From Kineothrix sp. IPX-CK (GTDB lineage: Bacteria; Bacillota; Clostridia; Lachnospirales; Lachnospiraceae): 64,000 nucleotides of DNA. Positions 33,263 through 40,004 of this stretch are shown one piece after another. Every line of letters begins with the position of its first letter. Within the stretch, counting starts at the first letter, position 1. The stretch lies in NCBI RefSeq assembly GCF_039134705.1, contig NZ_CP146256.1:3472001-3536000 (forward strand). The letters run 5' to 3'. The notes under the pieces are model-generated. The model was given only the letters and a program-made list of their open reading frames with translations. It ran no database searches and was not told the origin of the DNA. Both the position numbers and the translations under genes were made by a program.

Positions 33263-33560
33263 TATCCTTCCTTTCCGTAAAGGCATTATTCATGCACATC
33301 CTTTTATGTAATACCTTTCGCGCCCTCGATAGTTCAGAGGCGAGATATCTTTTTAACTCCGCTTCATCTACCGGATCGCCAGGGACTGGTCTGTATATGC
33401 CATGCCCCACATTGATAATACAATCACCCTTTTTATTGGCATCCTCTATCATGGTCCGAAGGATTCTGTCCGTATATGTATTTGACGGTCTTTGCAGTGG
33501 TTCTGTGTGTCCGTCTGGTATTAAGTTAAACAGCCTTAAGGCTTCATCCTTTCTCTTCAT
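33225..33560 (-). CDS. hypothetical early protein
   Basis: 111 residues. VGHGIYRPVPGDPVDEAELKRYLASEL is a pattern seen in small phage proteins associated with replication (split here in the text as GHGIYRPVPGDPVDE and ELKRYLASEL). It overlaps RusA. No function known. Confidence 0.6.
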   Translation of the reverse strand: MKRKDEALRLFNLIPDGHTEPLQRPSNTYTDRILRTMIEDANKKGDCIINVGHGIYRPVPGDPVDEAELKRYLASELSRARKVLHKRMCMNNAFTERKDNEILTNHTRKIG

Positions 33561-33584
33561 TTCTGCCCTCCTTGGGACTTACAA

Positions 33585-33608
33585 GGCCGATACGGGGGTA
33601 TACCGGCC
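33585..33608 (-). other. nine-pair hairpin in the leader of the 111-residue gene
   Basis: Minus-strand GGCCGGTAT-ACCCCC-GTATCGGCC with two G-U pairs. The gene's SD (AAGGAGGG) lies about 13 bases further. No T-run, so a translation or processing element is more likely than a terminator. Confidence 0.5.
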
Positions 33609-33698
33609 TACGCCGCACTATTATGGCTTACTCGTGATATATTCGCCATTTACTAATATGAGGTTAATAGTTGCTATGTATTGGCAATTGCCCTTACA

Positions 33699-33998
33699 TC
33701 ATAAATAAGACATTTTAAAGATTTGCCGGAACTCGTCTCGGCTTCCGTGATGCTGCTCGAAATATCTCTGGCAGCTCTGCTTGAGCTCCAGGTCCAGTCC
33801 TTTGTTCGGGTTGTCATGCACGCTATGATCTGACATATTATGATAATCCGGCCTGAGAGCCACAATGAATCCGTACCTCTCACAATGCGTCCTGCGCCCA
33901 CTGCCGGGAAATATGTGGTGTATGGCTACATTTGTACTGTCCGTGACGTAGCAGCGGCTTAAATCAGATTGCAGTACGCTAAATAATTTCTTTGCCAT
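33699..33998 (-). CDS. putative HNH-type nuclease (phage)
   Basis: 99 residues. CYVTDSTNVAIHHIFPGSGR, CERYGFIVAL, HNMSDHSVHDNP are the His-rich core of the small HNH-like proteins in Gram-positive phages, with an end FRQIFKMSYL. It may nick or cut DNA in replication or recombination. Start at 33998 overlaps the NinB-like stop. Confidence 0.75.
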   Translation of the reverse strand: MAKKLFSVLQSDLSRCYVTDSTNVAIHHIFPGSGRRTHCERYGFIVALRPDYHNMSDHSVHDNPNKGLDLELKQSCQRYFEQHHGSRDEFRQIFKMSYL

Positions 33999-34522
33999 TA
34001 CACACCCCATTCCTGCTTCATACGAGCGATTTCATCCGGTGGAAGAGTTTCTATATCCTGGTCCTTTGCCTCTTCTACTACGCGGTCTATAAATTGGCTC
34101 ATTTCGGCGGTGTCGTATTCACTGGACCCTTTTATCATCAGGTAAGATATAAACTTCCCGTTGTCCTTATACCGCTTCCAGTGCCCCGTGATTTTTGACA
34201 TATCTACGGAGCTTTTTACCGTGACGGTTATGTACCCGTTCTCATCCTCGTAGATGATGCCGTATTTCTGTAGGAGTTCTTCGTATACCTCATCTTTGCT
34301 TGTGCCGAGTGCTGACGCTATTTTACTCATCAGCACCCATACGTAAGCATTAGCATCAAGGCTACGCTTTTTACGCCAGCGCTTAAGGCTTATAGACAGC
34401 TCTCCCAATCCTTTCAACGTCTGTAATTCCTGCGCTGATACTTCCGTCACGGCAAGAGTTACTAATATTCCATGAGTATAATAATCCTGCGCTAACTGCG
34501 TGATTCTTCCAATACAATCCAT
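33998..34522 (-). CDS. NinB-like recombination protein
   Basis: 174 residues. KRSLDANAYVWVLMSKIASA is the strong NinB-type motif, followed by KDEVYEELLQKYGIIY and the end KGSSEYDTAEMSQFIDR. NinB/Orf proteins aid phage recombination with single-stranded DNA. It directly follows the annealing protein gene. Confidence 0.75.
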   Translation of the reverse strand: MDCIGRITQLAQDYYTHGILVTLAVTEVSAQELQTLKGLGELSISLKRWRKKRSLDANAYVWVLMSKIASALGTSKDEVYEELLQKYGIIYEDENGYITVTVKSSVDMSKITGHWKRYKDNGKFISYLMIKGSSEYDTAEMSQFIDRVVEEAKDQDIETLPPDEIARMKQEWGV

Positions 34523-35052
34523 TATTCTTTCTTCCTCACATCGAATTGATAAACCATCCGATTCAAAGAGTCGTTTCTAATAGCAAGGGCCTTGATTTCT
34601 CCATCCTCTACAATGATTTGCGTTACCCGAAATTTATCATATGTAGTATATTTCTTCTTCCCCTGATATTCCAACTCTTTGAGGGCCACATCTGCTTGTT
34701 TTATCCAGATATAAGGGGAAGTGTAAAGCTCTCGACCTATACCCCAGTTAAAACATGCCCTCTTGAAAGCGTCTGAAGCTTGACCTTTTTCTTTCTCTGT
34801 ATATGATTCCGTTCCAACATCTTGTTTAGTAATCCATTCGCCCTTAACTTCATCGAAAATTGATACATTGCAGAAGAGATTTCCATTTATTAATTCATGA
34901 CTTCTTTGCCAGTTCTCCGGTCCCACTGTCTCATCGAGAATTTTCATATCGCAGCGAGCATCCTTGTATAAAAGAAGAGAACAACCTTTTTCTGAAACGG
35001 TACTAACGCGGCACTCTATATCATCCGCCGTAAGCGTTCTAAATTTGTTCAT
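34522..35052 (-). CDS. Rad52/Sak-type single-strand annealing protein
   Basis: 176 residues. GPENWQRSHELINGNLFCNV then ITKQDVGTESYTEKEKGQAS and DAFKRACFNWGIGRELYTSP are the diagnostic motifs of the Rad52/22-like family (Sak, Erf relatives). It anneals complementary strands during phage recombination. The partner genes are the NinB-like protein and RusA downstream. It overlaps the HD gene by 14 bases. Confidence 0.88.
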   Translation of the reverse strand: MNKFRTLTADDIECRVSTVSEKGCSLLLYKDARCDMKILDETVGPENWQRSHELINGNLFCNVSIFDEVKGEWITKQDVGTESYTEKEKGQASDAFKRACFNWGIGRELYTSPYIWIKQADVALKELEYQGKKKYTTYDKFRVTQIIVEDGEIKALAIRNDSLNRMVYQFDVRKKE

Positions 35053-35662
35053 CTATTATAACGACCTCCTTTTCAAGTACGCGACTCGCCCACATATCAG
35101 CAAAATGAAGGAGCAGATATAACGGAGTCTCTTTACCGGGTATTTGATACTTAAAGTTTCCATATAGCCCGTTGTGCCATAAAATAGCAAGTTCCTCTTC
35201 TTCTGTCAGATTGATAAATTGTGATGCGATTTTGATAGAACGTATTTCATGGTCAATAGGAGAAAGCTCTTTATTGACTTCATAAGGTTTTGATAATGAC
35301 TGATACGGCTCCGGCGCGGGATTAGCCTTGGTCGGTCTCCCTTTTAACATGTTCGGCACATAACCAGGCTTATCATAATCCCCGGTCTTACCGAGGTCGT
35401 GAAGCAGGGAACAGATTATAATAGCATCCTGCTGATCCTTCGTAAGGAGCTCCGGCCCCTCGCATAAAAGGAATGACACATCCTGCATTGCGCCGAGAAC
35501 ATTTAAACTGTGCTCTGCAAGCCCTCCCTCTTTCGCTAAATGATTTGACGCGCTGCATGGAACCTCATAAAATCCATTTTCTTCCATCCATTTAAGAAGT
35601 TGGGACATCCCCTCTCTTCCTGTTGATTTTAAACGCTCCTCTATTCTCTCTTTAAAATCCAT
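35039..35662 (-). CDS. HD domain phosphohydrolase
   Basis: 207 residues from the ATG at 35662. HLAKEGGLAEHSLNVLGAM (first His), SLLHDLGKTGDY (HD pair), DHEIRSIKIA and a late HFADMWAS form the H...HD...H...D metal site of the HD superfamily. It may hydrolyse nucleotides or cyclic nucleotide signals. In recombination modules its role is unknown. Confidence 0.78.
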   Translation of the reverse strand: MDFKERIEERLKSTGREGMSQLLKWMEENGFYEVPCSASNHLAKEGGLAEHSLNVLGAMQDVSFLLCEGPELLTKDQQDAIIICSLLHDLGKTGDYDKPGYVPNMLKGRPTKANPAPEPYQSLSKPYEVNKELSPIDHEIRSIKIASQFINLTEEEELAILWHNGLYGNFKYQIPGKETPLYLLLHFADMWASRVLEKEVVIIDEQI

Positions 35663-35789
35663 AATTATTCTCTCTTTCTGCCTCCTCCAAGGCTTCCTGC
35701 TCACGCTCAAGGCGTGTTTTATGTTTTACTCCATATTCGATTTCATTCCACCACCAGTCACATACCATGTGGTTTTCAATCCGTTCCAT
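35652..35789 (-). CDS. small acidic hypothetical protein
   Basis: 45 residues: MERIENHMVCDWWWNEIEYG then a coiled coil of EAL/EAE repeats. GGAGGAG precedes the ATG at 35789. The three Trp are unusual for such a short protein. Function unknown. Confidence 0.6.
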   Translation of the reverse strand: MERIENHMVCDWWWNEIEYGVKHKTRLEREQEALEEAERENNYGF

Positions 35790-36018
35790 GATCCAGCTCC
35801 TCCGATATTTCAAAGTGTATTCGGCCGGTATCGTCCTCCCCACTCTTTCTGTACTCGAATCTCTGCTGCGAATCGCCGTAGGTAAGGTAAATTGCCCCGT
35901 CCTTTGTTACTGTGACAGAAAGCATTTTATCCATGAGGTGTCTGTACATTTTTGATTCAATTTCAGCTAAAGATGGCTGAATCTCATGAACGAATTTCTT
36001 GATTTCTTCTATACCCAT
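35776..36018 (-). CDS. small hypothetical protein
   Basis: 80 residues. N-terminal helix (MGIEEIKKFVHEIQPSLAEI), then a beta part (TKDGAIYLTYGDSQQRFEY). Its last codons lie in the 20-bp junction shared with the 76-residue protein near 31,740. No family recognised. Confidence 0.62.
   Translation of the reverse strand: MGIEEIKKFVHEIQPSLAEIESKMYRHLMDKMLSVTVTKDGAIYLTYGDSQQRFEYRKSGEDDTGRIHFEISEELDHGTD
35798..35817 (-). repeat. 20-bp gene-junction repeat, copy 2
   Basis: Minus-strand CACTTTGAAATATCGGAGGA; 19 of 20 bases equal those of 31,731-31,750. It brings the SD of the 45-residue gene. Confidence 0.65.
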
Positions 36019-36088
36019 TTGACATTCCTTTCCCTACGCCTTATAATAGGCATAGAAATAGCATTACATGTGTTATTTGTGACTCTGT

Positions 36089-36226
36089 TTACTTTGGTCG
36101 GTTGGCAGAGTCATTTTCTTTTTTATTCATGGATATGACAAGCGATATTACTATGATTAATGCCAAAATCGCTATTGTTCCTAAAGAACCTATCGTCATA
36201 CCCGCCAAAAATGGATTTACTATCAC
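36089..36226 (-). CDS. small single-span membrane protein
   Basis: 45 residues with GTG start (36226) behind AAAGGAGG. One hydrophobic helix (TIGSLGTIAILALIIVISLV) and a charged tail KKENDSANRPK. Possibly a membrane accessory. Function unknown. Confidence 0.6.
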   Translation of the reverse strand: MIVNPFLAGMTIGSLGTIAILALIIVISLVISMNKKENDSANRPK

Positions 36227-36244
36227 GTATTGTCCTCCTTTCAA

Positions 36245-37186
36245 TTAATCTACTTCTGTAAATTCCCCATTGATAAGCGTATAATAGACATTTTCTTTAA
36301 TTACCTCTCCGTCTACTCTCGCTATTTTTGCATCTTTCAGCTCCCACGAATCCGGTCTGAAATATTCATCTTCATCGCCGTTCCATTCAGCCAGTACTAT
36401 GTATGAACCAAGCACTCCACGGGCTTTTCCTTTATATCCCCAAGCCACCGCTACGGCATCTTTGTCCAACGCTTCGGATGCGCCCTTGTAACCCGTTGCC
36501 GAGGATGCGCCACAGTTACCCGTTGCCGAGGATGCGCCATAGTCACCCGTTGCCGAGGATGCGCCCTTGTAACCCGTTGCCGAGGATGCGCCATAGTCAC
36601 CCGTTGCCGAGGATGCGCCATAGTCACCCGTTGCCGAGGATGCGCCATAGTCACCCGTTGCCGAGGATGCGCCATAGTCACCCGTTGCCGAGGATGCGCC
36701 ATAGTCACCCGTTGCCGAGGATGCGCCCTTGTAACCCGTTGCCGAGGATGCGCCACAGTTACCCGTTGCCGAGGATGCGCCCTTGTAACCCGTTGCCGAG
36801 GATGCGCCATAGTCACCCGTTGCCGAGGATGCGCCATAGTCCTCATCAGATTTCTTTGTCTTATCGATTCTCGCTGTGGTATACTCAATCGCGGCCTTTA
36901 CTAATCCGGCGATATTAAGAGATACGCCTATTTTAATTTTGGAGGCCGCTACCTTCGTATCGCCGTCCCCTTTACGACTGATTTTTCCGTCAAGCTCTAC
37001 TTCGCGGTAAACACTGCTGTTCGGGCTGTAATAATCCAGGCAATCAAGAGGATATTCGCAAGCATGGAATCCGTGGTCACAGCATTCTGCCGAATCCATT
37101 TCATATTCCTTTCCCTCTTCATACTGGAACTTCGTGCCATTCGGCGTACATGTCATATCCTGATTAAATCCTTTAAATGCTTTCAT
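36245..37186 (-). CDS. DUF7666-like protein with 9-residue tandem repeats
   Basis: 313 residues. N-terminal domain about 1-112 (HACEYPLDCLDYY and KGDGDTKVAASKIKIG), then thirteen complete and one partial 9-residue units of the form x-x-GASSATG where x-x is DY, YK or NC. The C-terminal domain begins after it (AWGYKGKARGVLGSYIVLAE). The same frame of N- and C-terminal domains occurs in other phage proteins with SAATNTG-like repeats. The repeat units may form a regular beta solenoid. Function unknown; the number of units can change by slippage. Confidence 0.72.
   Translation of the reverse strand: MKAFKGFNQDMTCTPNGTKFQYEEGKEYEMDSAECCDHGFHACEYPLDCLDYYSPNSSVYREVELDGKISRKGDGDTKVAASKIKIGVSLNIAGLVKAAIEYTTARIDKTKKSDEDYGASSATGDYGASSATGYKGASSATGNCGASSATGYKGASSATGDYGASSATGDYGASSATGDYGASSATGDYGASSATGDYGASSATGYKGASSATGDYGASSATGNCGASSATGYKGASEALDKDAVAVAWGYKGKARGVLGSYIVLAEWNGDEDEYFRPDSWELKDAKIARVDGEVIKENVYYTLINGEFTEVD
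36491..36841 (-). repeat. 27-bp tandem repeat (13 complete units)
   Basis: Thirteen consecutive 27-bp units with a nearly invariant 21-bp part encoding GASSATG and a 6-bp variable part: GACTAT (DY), TACAAG (YK), or AACTGT (NC). The order from the coding 5' end is DY, DY, YK, NC, YK, DY x5, YK, DY, NC, then a partial unit with YK. It is within the gene at 36,245-37,186. Long open frames on both strands across it are by-products of the period. Confidence 0.92.
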
Positions 37187-37195
37187 TCCTTCCTC

Positions 37196-37633
37196 CTATC
37201 CGACTGCGTCCACTAACTGGACCCACACATTTTTCCTGCCCCACTCGCGGCAATCATCATAATCCGGCATGTAAATATCAATGCACGTACCGCTCTTAAT
37301 TCTCTCGTCCCCACCAGTATCCAGAATTTCATAGATACCGATAAAGTCCCCTACCTTGCCGTTATCATCCTTATATAAGATTGCTGTAAGCCCTATCCAC
37401 TCTTTACGACCTGCCGCTATCCCTTCACGTACTGCTTGTCCGCTTGCTGTGATCTCGCCATAGCAATAGGCTGTACTCTCGATTTTAAAAGGTGCGCCAT
37501 AGGGATTGTCCTCTGCGTGGGCCGTAAGTGGTTTATCATAGATAACACAGAGTATCGGGAGTACTACGGTGATGATAAAGAGCAGTATCATCATGGATAT
37601 CCAAAAGGCTGTCTCTCGGTTATTCTTCTTCAC
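37196..37633 (-). CDS. membrane-anchored 3D-domain protein
   Basis: 145 residues, GTG start at 37633 behind GGAGG. One membrane helix (about 10-30), then a domain with STAYCYGEITASGQAV, IGIYEILDTGG and CIDIYMPDYDDCREWG: the DPBB/3D-like pattern with D...D...D. Such domains bind or cut peptidoglycan. It is unusual in an early operon; it may act on the wall during the lysogenic or early state. Confidence 0.7.
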   Translation of the reverse strand: MKKNNRETAFWISMMILLFIITVVLPILCVIYDKPLTAHAEDNPYGAPFKIESTAYCYGEITASGQAVREGIAAGRKEWIGLTAILYKDDNGKVGDFIGIYEILDTGGDERIKSGTCIDIYMPDYDDCREWGRKNVWVQLVDAVG

Positions 37634-37799
37634 GCAATCCTCCTTCTTTTATGTAAAAGCAAAAACATATAACACCTATAACGAACAATATTACCGATGC
37701 GATCAAGCCCGTTCCTAAATCAAAATATCCACCTATTCCGGATACGCCTAATATGCAACAAGTGAAGCCGGCGTTACCTAATAATTTTGTAAGGGTCAT
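37620..37799 (-). CDS. small two-span membrane protein
   Basis: 59 residues: MTLTKLLGNAGFTCCILGV, a second span IASVILFVIGVICFCFYI, and tail KEGGLREEE. GGGGAGGTAAT precedes the ATG at 37799. Its end overlaps the 3D-domain gene start by 14 bases. Function unknown; phage membrane accessory. Confidence 0.62.
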   Translation of the reverse strand: MTLTKLLGNAGFTCCILGVSGIGGYFDLGTGLIASVILFVIGVICFCFYIKEGGLREEE

Positions 37800-37996
37800 A
37801 TTACCTCCCCGTTTTTGAACTTCTCAAGGTGAGGTCTAAATATTGTGTAGTTCCAGTTCTCGGCATCTTCCTTTCTGTCCGCAATGCCAATATGTATCAA
37901 TCTGTGGCGCATCCAACTTCGCAGTTTTGCAGGAGATATATTTAGTTCTTCTGCGGCTTGCTCTACTGACACAAGCTCAATCGCACAATTTTGCAT
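37796..37996 (-). CDS. excisionase-like or HTH DNA-binding protein
   Basis: 66 residues with a winged-helix/MerR-like start: VEQAAEELNISPAKLRSWMR and a C-terminal NYTIFRPHLEKFKNGEV. This resembles small excisionase-like helix-turn-helix proteins. It follows the Cro-like gene with no gap, so it is expressed at once after induction. Confidence 0.65.
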   Translation of the reverse strand: MQNCAIELVSVEQAAEELNISPAKLRSWMRHRLIHIGIADRKEDAENWNYTIFRPHLEKFKNGEVI

Positions 37997-38212
37997 TTAT
38001 TCACATCCTTTCTTGCTCTGTTTTTCGGGTTCTAAAAAAAAATCAACGGAGACATTAAAATAATTTGCTAATTTAAAAATTTTGTCTAACTTGGGAGTAT
38101 ACCTTCCATATTTCCAGTTAGTTAAAGTGGATGTCGGTATACCCGTTTTCTTGGACACTTCGTAGTCGGTAACCTCTGCTTTATCTCTTAAAGCAGCGTA
38201 TTTTTTATACAA
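37997..38212 (-). CDS. Cro-like XRE regulator (TTG start)
   Basis: 71 residues from a TTG at 38212, chosen because AAAGGAGG lies seven bases before it; a GTG at 38230 would be inside the SD. XRE helix-turn-helix YEVSKKTGIPTSTLTNWKYG. First gene of the early operon. It shares the same recognition-helix pattern as the divergent repressor, so both may bind the same operators. Confidence 0.78.
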   Translation of the reverse strand: MYKKYAALRDKAEVTDYEVSKKTGIPTSTLTNWKYGRYTPKLDKIFKLANYFNVSVDFFLEPEKQSKKGCE

Positions 38213-38237
38213 ATTTTTACCTCCTTTCACATTATTG

Positions 38238-38266
38238 TTGACAATAGCTAAGATTTCTTATATAAT
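38238..38266 (+). promoter_or_regulatory. consensus promoter toward the repressor
   Basis: TTGACA (38238-38243), 17-base spacer, TATAAT (38261-38266), a perfect sigma-A promoter on the plus strand. It lies 150 bases before the repressor ATG, facing the early promoter. Confidence 0.8.
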
Positions 38267-38299
38267 TTAAATGTCAGTTCAAAGTTATAAAAGAAATCC

Positions 38300-38323
38300 A
38301 AGCTAATTGTTTTTGATTAGCTT
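38300..38323. promoter_or_regulatory. operator: inverted repeat AAGCTAAT ... ATTAGCTT
   Basis: Perfect 8-base arms separated by 8 bases. More AGCTAA/TTAGCT half-sites lie at about 38,246, 38,331, 38,348 and 38,379. They sit between and over the two facing promoters and are likely sites for the two XRE proteins. Confidence 0.7.
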
Positions 38324-38344
38324 TGTTATCTAAGCTATATCTGT

Positions 38345-38373
38345 ATATTAGCATTGATTTCAAAGCTTGTCAA
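38345..38373 (-). promoter_or_regulatory. early lytic promoter
   Basis: TTGACA (38373-38368), 17-base spacer, TAATAT (38350-38345) on the minus strand, driving the Cro-like gene and the early operon. Repressor sites overlap it. Confidence 0.65.
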
Positions 38374-38417
38374 TACGTTTTAGCTTATTTTTCAAACTTA
38401 TTTTGAAGGAGTGCTAT

Positions 38418-38834
38418 ATGTATCGTATTTTCGAGGAATTATGTACAAAGAACAATGTTACACCTTACAAAGTATGCAAAGAAACCGGGCTAACCACTTC
38501 CACTATTAGCAATTGGAAAGCCGGAAGATATGTGCCGAAGCAAGATAAAATGCAGAAGATTGCAGATTATTTTGGGGTATCTCTTGAATATCTAACTACA
38601 GGAACGGATGGAGGGGATGATGCAAATAACAAGTCGAAGCTGAGAGATGCGCGAGATATAGCTGCTGACATTAACGGGCTTCTCAATAAGTTGGGAAACA
38701 AAGGGGATGGACCTGCTCTTTATAACGGGAATCCCTTGACAGATGAGTCGGCGGAACTCCTGAGAGAAAATTTAAAAATCTCTCTTCGGCAGTTGATGTT
38801 AATCAATAAAGAGAATAACGAAAATGGCAAGTGA
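38418..38834 (+). CDS. CI-like XRE repressor
   Basis: 138 residues from the ATG at 38418 with GGAGTG upstream; the frame is open further up but no SD is there. XRE helix-turn-helix in YKVCKETGLTTSTISNWKAG (about 17-36), then a linker and a helical C-terminus, without a self-cleavage (S24) domain. So induction would need another signal or antirepressor, not RecA cleavage. It faces the Cro-like gene. Confidence 0.82.
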   Translation: MYRIFEELCTKNNVTPYKVCKETGLTTSTISNWKAGRYVPKQDKMQKIADYFGVSLEYLTTGTDGGDDANNKSKLRDARDIAADINGLLNKLGNKGDGPALYNGNPLTDESAELLRENLKISLRQLMLINKENNENGK

Positions 38835-38924
38835 ATTTGATGTATAAATTTACTAATTTACTAATGCGCTAGGTGTCTATCCAATATGGATTGATATAGT
38901 AAACTATGAGAAAGGGGATTAATC

Positions 38925-39848
38925 ATGTCATTAATCAAATGCAGCGAATGCGGGAAGGATGTATCTGATTTGGCGAAATCTTGTCCAAATTGTGGCGCGC
39001 CAATATTTAAGTATGTGAGCAGTGCAGAAAGTAATTTCACGGAGGATCACCCGAGTTACAGCGTGGAAGATGGTAAGAACAATACAGTGGTAATGAGAAA
39101 AAAACATTCCACATTGAGCATTGTGGCATTTGCACTATCATTCTTGGGTTATTTTTCTGTTATAGGATTGATTGTTGCAATTGTAGACTTAGTGAAGAAG
39201 AATGTTACTAAAAAGCATGGATTCTCAATCGCGGCCATCGTCATATCTATTATTGTTTTATTTATGATATCACTTAGTTCCGAAGATTCGACTAACTCCA
39301 AAACAGGGAATGAAAAAGCTGCTACGGAAGTGAGTAGAGAGATCGAATCTAACGTTGTAGAAAATGAATCTCCGTCCGATTCGTCTGCGGAAGAAGTTAC
39401 ATATAACACAGAGCCTGTGATGGATGAAAATTTGGGGAAAAAGGAAACGGACATAGATGAAAATGAGGACATTCCCCAGATTTCGAAGGAAGATTTCATT
39501 GCATCTTGCCAAGAGATACCATATAAGACTTTGGCGCGTAATCCGGAGGACTATATCGGGCAACCCATTGTATTGACTGTTAAAATCACACAAATTCTGC
39601 AAGGCGGATGGTTAGACGACGGGCAGTATTACAGAGTATATACCAATGACGAGTATGACATTTGGATGGGCGATGAATATTTTATGTATGACACAAGAAT
39701 AGACGATGGTATGAAAATCCTGCAGGATGATATTATTAAGGTATACGCCGAATTTGCAGGGGTTGAAACGGTTACAAGGGCACTGACTAATACTAACGAA
39801 GAAGTGCCGGCGTTTAAAGCAATGTACATAGAATTGGTTTCTGAATAA
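38925..39848 (+). CDS. zinc-ribbon membrane protein, superinfection-exclusion position
   Basis: 307 residues. An N-terminal zinc ribbon (CSECGKDVSDLAKSCPNCG) is followed by two hydrophobic helices (about 60-85 and 95-115) as in DUF4190-type proteins, an acidic linker, and a C-terminal domain of about 120 residues with YIGQPIVLTVKITQILQGG, a likely OB-like fold. It lies between repressor and integrase, the usual site of lysogenic conversion genes such as superinfection-exclusion proteins. Function is inferred from location. Confidence 0.6.
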   Translation: MSLIKCSECGKDVSDLAKSCPNCGAPIFKYVSSAESNFTEDHPSYSVEDGKNNTVVMRKKHSTLSIVAFALSFLGYFSVIGLIVAIVDLVKKNVTKKHGFSIAAIVISIIVLFMISLSSEDSTNSKTGNEKAATEVSREIESNVVENESPSDSSAEEVTYNTEPVMDENLGKKETDIDENEDIPQISKEDFIASCQEIPYKTLARNPEDYIGQPIVLTVKITQILQGGWLDDGQYYRVYTNDEYDIWMGDEYFMYDTRIDDGMKILQDDIIKVYAEFAGVETVTRALTNTNEEVPAFKAMYIELVSE

Positions 39849-39851
39849 AAC

Positions 39852-39927
39852 AAAAACCGCCCCTGCGCAAACAAGGGCGGAATCAAGCAACTATCAACGG
39901 GTGTACCCGCAATAGTCATCTCCAAGC
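39852..39927 (-). ncRNA. candidate small RNA with terminator, antisense to operon
   Basis: From the promoter at 39,934-39,963 a transcript of about 75 bases runs on the minus strand and ends in CCGCCC ... GGGCGG (39880-39857) followed by TTTTT. It starts with ATCTTGCTTGGAGATG, which would code no complete short protein before the terminator. It resembles the antitoxin-like or regulatory sRNAs often lying near Clostridia integrase genes. No partner was found. Confidence 0.5.
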
Positions 39928-39933
39928 AAGATG

Positions 39934-39963
39934 ATTATAGCACATTATAGTACATCCATGCAA
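39934..39963 (-). promoter_or_regulatory. promoter of the small RNA
   Basis: TTGCAT (39963-39958), 18-base spacer, TATAAT (39939-39934) with extended -10 TGC. A second TATAAT lies 11 bases upstream. Confidence 0.6.
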
Positions 39964-40004
39964 TAGGGTGTATTTTTTATACCCAAAAATGAGGAGAAAA
40001 CAAG

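Noticed and set aside
36491..36841. CRISPR-like repeat array
   Set aside because: The 21-bp constant parts are separated by only 6 bp, the units are in frame in a protein gene, and no cas genes are present.
36403..36918. Long plus-strand frame and a second minus-strand frame of repeated RMRHSHPLP / MAHPRQRVT units
   Set aside because: They are by-products of a 27-bp repeat read in other frames; only the frame with N- and C-terminal domains outside the repeat has an SD and family likeness.
39857..39880. Terminator for the plus-strand 307-residue gene
   Set aside because: The T-run is only on the minus strand; on the plus strand the hairpin is followed by AATCAAG.
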